Source: a virus
Reading direction: 5' to 3' (one strand)
Virus record (IMG/VR): IMGVR_UViG_3300023174_000002
Span: 1-64,000 of that record
Length of the DNA: 64,000 nucleotides
The first letter of the stretch is position 1. Each line of letters opens with the position of its first letter. Below are positions 60,488 to 64,000 of the stretch, piece by piece. The notes beneath the pieces are model-generated. The model was not told the origin of the DNA. It ran no database searches and worked only from the letters and a program-made list of their open reading frames with translations. The translations under genes were made by a program, and so were the position numbers.

Positions 60488-60879
60488 TTTCCCAGATCGC
60501 TTACCTGTTCGCTAATAAATGCGTCAAAGTTACTGGAATTTTTCATTAAGTACAATGCATTTTCTGCAGTGAACTCTAGGAAATCGTCTGGATCTTGACC
60601 GGTTAAATCAACTGGAGCCAACTGCTCCAAATAACTTAGTTTAAGGCCTTTCCAACCTTTAATTGCTTGTTCGCAGTATAACTGCAAAAATACATCTTCG
60701 TTAAAATCTTCTTGTGGTTGACGATTTTTAAATGAAGTTTTAGTAGACTTCTTACGAATGTTTAGCAACAGTTCACGAGATAAGAAACTCAACTGCAGCA
60801 CAAACCCAGGCATGCCTGGATATTCGGTCTCTACTGATTTTGATGGTACTAGTAGATTTTTAAGAGAAAGTGTAGACAT
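60460..60879 (-). CDS. Tail assembly chaperone (gpG-like, short form)
   Basis: The 139-residue product (MSTLSLKNLLVPSKSVETEY; FVLQLSFLSRELLLNIRKKS; DPDDFLEFTAENALYLM) lies between tail tube and tape measure genes, as for gpG chaperones. It keeps the tape measure soluble before tube assembly and is not in virions in related phages. Ends GNFSTGSSTK after the slippery site. AAAGGTAAAC precedes ATG. The family is assigned by position, frameshift and secondary structure. Confidence 0.87.
   Translation of the reverse strand: MSTLSLKNLLVPSKSVETEYPGMPGFVLQLSFLSRELLLNIRKKSTKTSFKNRQPQEDFNEDVFLQLYCEQAIKGWKGLKLSYLEQLAPVDLTGQDPDDFLEFTAENALYLMKNSSNFDAFISEQVSDLGNFSTGSSTK
60487..60493 (-). other. -1 ribosomal frameshift site GGGAAAC
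   Basis: On the reverse strand, CTG GGA AAC in the chaperone frame contains the heptamer G GGA AAC, which fits X XXY YYZ and is one base different from the lambda GGGAAAG site. Slipping leads to CTT TTC TAC and the extension frame. The eight codons after the site (TTT TCT ACA and so on) bring the zero-frame to its stop. Confidence 0.88.
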
Positions 60880-60903
60880 GTTTACCTTTTGTTATTGGGA
60901 GTG

Positions 60904-60923
60904 GGGCTAGCCTAAGCTAGCCC
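60904..60923 (-). other. Intergenic hairpin between tail tube and chaperone genes
   Basis: GGGCTAGC pairs with GCTAGCCC around a four-base loop. No T-run follows on the reverse strand, so it is not a standard terminator. It may act as a processing or stability element that keeps the tail tube message abundant relative to the chaperones. Confidence 0.55.
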
Positions 60924-60939
60924 TACGTATTTTAAGCTA

Positions 60940-62871
60940 TTAAAGTACTGTGTAATAACGAATTTCAACTTCGTTAGACTGAGAAATATCAAATGCGTTA
61001 GCATTTGTATAACCTTGACCAGTAAAGTTAATGGCTGTACTAATAACCTGTTCCGTAGCAATACTAGGAATAGTTAGCACAGCAGCGCTAACATCTAGTT
61101 CAACACGAATTGGGTTTGAAGAACCGCCGATTGCAACAATCATTTCATAAGCAGGGTTAACATCCGTTAAACTTTGTGTTAACATATCGCTTAGCAATGT
61201 TGCTGTGCTATTGGGTACTGCAACTGTGCCGGTACGTAGATATGCATTTAGAGTACCTGTAATACTACGCGTACCTGTAAAGTAGGTAATAGGCTGGTTA
61301 ACAATACCTAAGTTAGCTGGTGTCAAGTATGTGATATTATTACTAATAACCATTTGGCCGCCGGTTAAGGCTACGGTATAAACTGTACCAGTACCATTAA
61401 TGCCACCCTTAACACTCATTGTACTCAACTTATTAGCAATGTAAGGTGCTAGATAGTTTTTACCTTTAGCTGTACCACTTAATCCACTACCAAAAGTAAC
61501 CGATGTACCAGCAGTAGCTGTTAAACCAGGCAATTGACGTAGTTTTGTACCTTTTCCAGCCCAAGCAATTGTTGCAATTGCATCTAAACCGAAGTCAATT
61601 GTAGCACTGTCCAACGCACAATTGTCGATAATAAAGCTGCTAGAGTCTAGTACGATAATTACGCCAAACTTTTGTAGTTGGTGAGCCTGCGAATAATCAG
61701 CAACTAGCTTAGAGTACTGATAGCCATCTGTCCAACCTGCTGTTGGGTTACCAATACTATCTGTGCTCATTAGTGCATTCCACAGTACGGCTTCTTCAGC
61801 AGTAACAAGGTTAACACCAGTATTAAGTACAACACCAGCACTAGGTGTATAAGTTACTTTAAATGTACTAGCAGTTTGAGCAAGAGTACCAACACCGTCA
61901 AAAGTTAGTTTAACAGCACCTTCATAAATACTAATACCAGCACTACCAGTAGTAAGATCAACGTCTGTAAATAGCGCACCACCTGCAGATTTTAAAATTT
62001 TATTTAAACTACTTGTAGCAACAACAATTGCACCAGCACCACTAGCAACAGTTTGTACAACTGGAACTGTAATTTCATCAACAAGTGTACTTGCTGCTAC
62101 ACCATTGACTACACCAGTTACAGTACAGCGATAAGTATTTGTTGCAGCACCAGTAGCAACACCAGCCGTATATTCTGTAGCAGCACTATTAATTACGTAA
62201 CTACTACTTGTAGCACCAGTAATATTTGTAAAGCTACCTGTACTGCCGGCTTGAATAGCCCACTGATACGTAGGAGTAGTAATATTTTGTACACCAATAG
62301 CAAGTGTTGGAAATGTTCCTGGAAGTGTACCAGTTGTAGCTGCTTTTACAATTACTGTAGGACCATTTGTAATTGCTACATAGCTAGCAACATTTGACGA
62401 TCCACTTGTAATAACATTAGCATTTGCAGTAGCACCACGACTTAGTGTATAGTTAAGTACTTTTGTTGCAGGTGTACTAACATTAGCTGCGCTATCTTTT
62501 ACACTAAAGGCTACTGTAAGGTTTGCAACGTTTGCTGAAATAGAGCTAGGTGCTGGAACTGTAAGAATTCCACTATTAAAGCCGCCGGCAGTAGTAGTGC
62601 TAGAATCAGCAGGGCGAATATAAGTACTAAATGTAAAATCTACTGGATCAAGTGCCGTGTTAAAACTACGTTGACCACGAACAGGTGTTGCACCAGCTTC
62701 ATTTAGAGTAACCACATCAGCCGTCGTATTTTGACTAAAGCTGAAGCCATCTAGAACTTGGATTTCATATGTATTGTTTGCTGTGAAACCACTGGTGGCT
62801 ACTACACCACTCGATGCATCCACATTAGTCGTGAAGAACATCCGACTATTACGAATTAAATTAAATGACAT
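60940..62871 (-). CDS. Major tail tube protein with large inserted domain
   Basis: The 643-residue product starts SFNLIRNSRMFFTTNVDASS, typical of T5-pb6/gpV-type tube proteins, with NTYEIQVLDGFSFSQ. Tube motifs return at the C-terminal half (IIDNCALDSATIDFGLDAIA, WAGKGTKLRQL, YFTGTRSITGTLNAYL). Residues about 110-290 look like Ig-like repeats (VAFSVKDSAANVSTPA; YQWAIQAGSTGSFTNITGA) inserted or on the tube surface. At 643 residues it is longer than most tube proteins (about 150-460). It forms the tail lumen through which DNA passes. Confidence 0.83.
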   Translation of the reverse strand: MSFNLIRNSRMFFTTNVDASSGVVATSGFTANNTYEIQVLDGFSFSQNTTADVVTLNEAGATPVRGQRSFNTALDPVDFTFSTYIRPADSSTTTAGGFNSGILTVPAPSSISANVANLTVAFSVKDSAANVSTPATKVLNYTLSRGATANANVITSGSSNVASYVAITNGPTVIVKAATTGTLPGTFPTLAIGVQNITTPTYQWAIQAGSTGSFTNITGATSSSYVINSAATEYTAGVATGAATNTYRCTVTGVVNGVAASTLVDEITVPVVQTVASGAGAIVVATSSLNKILKSAGGALFTDVDLTTGSAGISIYEGAVKLTFDGVGTLAQTASTFKVTYTPSAGVVLNTGVNLVTAEEAVLWNALMSTDSIGNPTAGWTDGYQYSKLVADYSQAHQLQKFGVIIVLDSSSFIIDNCALDSATIDFGLDAIATIAWAGKGTKLRQLPGLTATAGTSVTFGSGLSGTAKGKNYLAPYIANKLSTMSVKGGINGTGTVYTVALTGGQMVISNNITYLTPANLGIVNQPITYFTGTRSITGTLNAYLRTGTVAVPNSTATLLSDMLTQSLTDVNPAYEMIVAIGGSSNPIRVELDVSAAVLTIPSIATEQVISTAINFTGQGYTNANAFDISQSNEVEIRYYTVL

Positions 62872-62947
62872 CTTTCATTCCTTTTTATTTAATGCCTTGT
62901 TGCATTAACTAGACTTTTATCTGTTGCTAGCATTAGGGCATGGTTGC

Positions 62948-63385
62948 TTACATAATCTCGTAACGGACTTGTAAGATAATTTCTCCAACTGCATAAGGAG
63001 CTAAGAGCCCCTCATCCGTTGTAATTGACTGTATCAAGATATCAGTCGTGTAATGTCCGGTTGCAGTATTGTATACTAATCTGTTATTAGCGTCAATACA
63101 GGTTTCAACATCTTCCAACAATTTTTCTAGTTGCTCACTGCTGTTTTCACCATGACAGTAAACTCGGATACATAATGTTAAAAATCCCCACTTAAAATCC
63201 CCTGGAAGATACTCACGAATTTCATTGGTGGGTGTAACAAACATACTTGGAAAGTCTTTTACCTCATCCCAAAACTTTAGTTTAGCATAACAATTTTTAA
63301 ATAAATTAACGCGATAAGGTTGTTGACCATTAATCAAGTTAAGTTTTTGAACAAGGGCTTTTACAATACTAGTTCGTTTACTCAT
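62948..63385 (-). CDS. Tail terminator / completion protein
   Basis: The 145-residue product (RTSIVKALVQKLNLINGQQP; MFVTPTNEIREYLPGDFKWG; LAPYAVGEIILQVRYEI) has the two-helix plus beta layout of lambda gpU or gpZ-type proteins that cap the tail tube. It lies between the neck-type protein and the tail tube. ATG overlaps the upstream stop by four bases. Confidence 0.7.
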   Translation of the reverse strand: MSKRTSIVKALVQKLNLINGQQPYRVNLFKNCYAKLKFWDEVKDFPSMFVTPTNEIREYLPGDFKWGFLTLCIRVYCHGENSSEQLEKLLEDVETCIDANNRLVYNTATGHYTTDILIQSITTDEGLLAPYAVGEIILQVRYEIM

Positions 63386-64000
63386 ACATTCACCGATCTC
63401 AACCTATTCTTTATATTTTCTGCTGCAATATCCCTGATTGACTTAGCTATCAACAATTTAGGGTCTCTGCTCTTAGGATTTTCCTGAGCACCACCTGCAC
63501 TAAAAGTTCCGTATGGATTACGCATATAACTATAAAAAGCGGTAATCATACCTTGTCTGCTCTCAGTTAGTCGTTCAATTTTTGCACTATTTGCAAATCT
63601 ACCTGTTCTGTAATTTAATACTGTAGTACTTGTACCAGTACCCATATTTTTAACAATAGCTTCACGTAGCTTACCGTTAAACAGTGCCAATAACGAAGTT
63701 AAATCCGTAGCTGCTTGCATTGGTGCAGCTTGAATAACTGTAGGTTTATTAGGTGCCTGCTTTAATTCTTGAACAACTTTTTTAAGTTTTGAAATTGTAT
63801 CTTTATTATTACTTTTAACCACCTTAGTAGATTTTCTAGCTACTTCTGATTTTTGGCCTACATAAGTTTTTTTCTTGCTTTTACCAGTTTGAATAACTTC
63901 AGTTAAATTATCTGCAAGCATCTGAATAAAACTAGGAGAGCCTTGTGAAGTTAATAGGGCTTGACCAAGAGTGGGGGAATTCTTTAATAATGCCTCAGCG
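63382..64000 (-). CDS. Head-tail joining/tail completion protein (5' end outside window)
   Basis: The frame stays open across the window edge, adding 26 residues (beginning AEALLKNSPTLGQALL) before the internal Met at 63921, which has no ribosome site. At least 205 residues are therefore encoded and the true start is outside. The region ends with NYRTGRFANSAKIER and YSYMRNPYGTFSAGG, a pattern of HK97 gp10-like or neck proteins. It also has Lys-rich central helices (SKKKTYVGQKSEVARKSTK). It joins the head genes expected further right. Confidence 0.7.
   Translation of the reverse strand, partial: AEALLKNSPTLGQALLTSQGSPSFIQMLADNLTEVIQTGKSKKKTYVGQKSEVARKSTKVVKSNNKDTISKLKKVVQELKQAPNKPTVIQAAPMQAATDLTSLLALFNGKLREAIVKNMGTGTSTTVLNYRTGRFANSAKIERLTESRQGMITAFYSYMRNPYGTFSAGGAQENPKSRDPKLLIAKSIRDIAAENIKNRLRSVNV

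Noticed and set aside
1-64000. Prophage signals: integrase, excisionase, CI-type repressor, attachment site
   Set aside because: None found on either strand; no tRNA fragment duplication that would mark an attachment core was seen.
1-64000. Apparent abundance of CTAG
   Set aside because: Two 600-base samples gave 3 and 5 copies, against about 2 expected for this AT-rich composition; too slight to claim without a full count.

Overview
The window is about two thirds of a tailed-phage genome, almost certainly a siphovirus with a long non-contractile tail. The evidence is a very long tape measure gene, a lambda-type G/GT-like tail chaperone frameshift, a K-I-J-like tail tip, replication genes like those of T5-type phages (family A polymerase, DnaB-like helicase, primase, split NAD ligase, 5'-3' exonuclease, gp46/gp47-like recombination nuclease) and a lysis cassette. 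The DNA is AT-rich and densely coding. No integrase, excisionase or CI-like repressor is visible, so a lytic lifestyle is inferred. The host cannot be named. Host-type sigma70 promoters and a tmRNA tag ending in ALAA suggest a Gram-negative proteobacterium, and the spanin pair implies an outer membrane.

Layout. Rightward genes fill 1-26394. Small structural-type proteins lie at 1-1300, followed by an RNA and accessory block at 1300-3950. That block holds tRNA-Thr, tRNA-Tyr, a tRNA-like hairpin, a circularly permuted two-piece tmRNA, a ClpP-like peptidase, a DUF1289 protein, a family 2 glycosyltransferase, and tRNAs Val, Met or Ile2, Asn and Gln. Small unknown and DNA-binding proteins occupy 4-6.9 kb. 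The replication, recombination and nucleotide genes occupy 6.9-25 kb: amidotransferase-like protein, ligase A and B, helicase, primase, DNA polymerase, SF2 helicase, SSB-like protein, SbcD/SbcC-like pair, Holliday junction resolvase, 5' nuclease, dUTPase, B12-dependent ribonucleotide reductase and a cytosine-methylase-like protein. Leftward genes fill 64000-26433: tail completion, tail tube, chaperones with a -1 frameshift, tape measure, tail tip, several very large fibre proteins, i-spanin, o-spanin, holin, endolysin and PhoH. The two arms converge on a two-sided terminator near 26.4 kb. The head and packaging genes are expected beyond the right edge.

Regulation is unusually legible. Eight rightward and two leftward promoters all carry an exact TATAAT box and a 17-base spacer, and most sit directly before an operon. 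Six hairpin terminators punctuate the map.

The most striking item is the permuted tmRNA gene at 1853-2145. Its acceptor half, with encoded CCA, lies upstream of its coding half. The two halves pair in the acceptor stem, including the G3-U70 alanine identity pair, and in two further helices. It encodes the tag ANDEVFALAA with the stop codon in a hairpin loop. A ClpP-like peptidase with an intact-looking Ser-His-Asp triad follows directly, suggesting a phage-borne ribosome rescue and proteolysis module. Other notable points are an endolysin whose reading frame has no ATG, GTG or TTG start before its catalytic glutamate, a GGGAAAC slippery site, a 1307-residue protein with five TDDYY/IDDDQ repeats, and a 2262-residue beta-rich adhesin with Calx-beta-like repeats.
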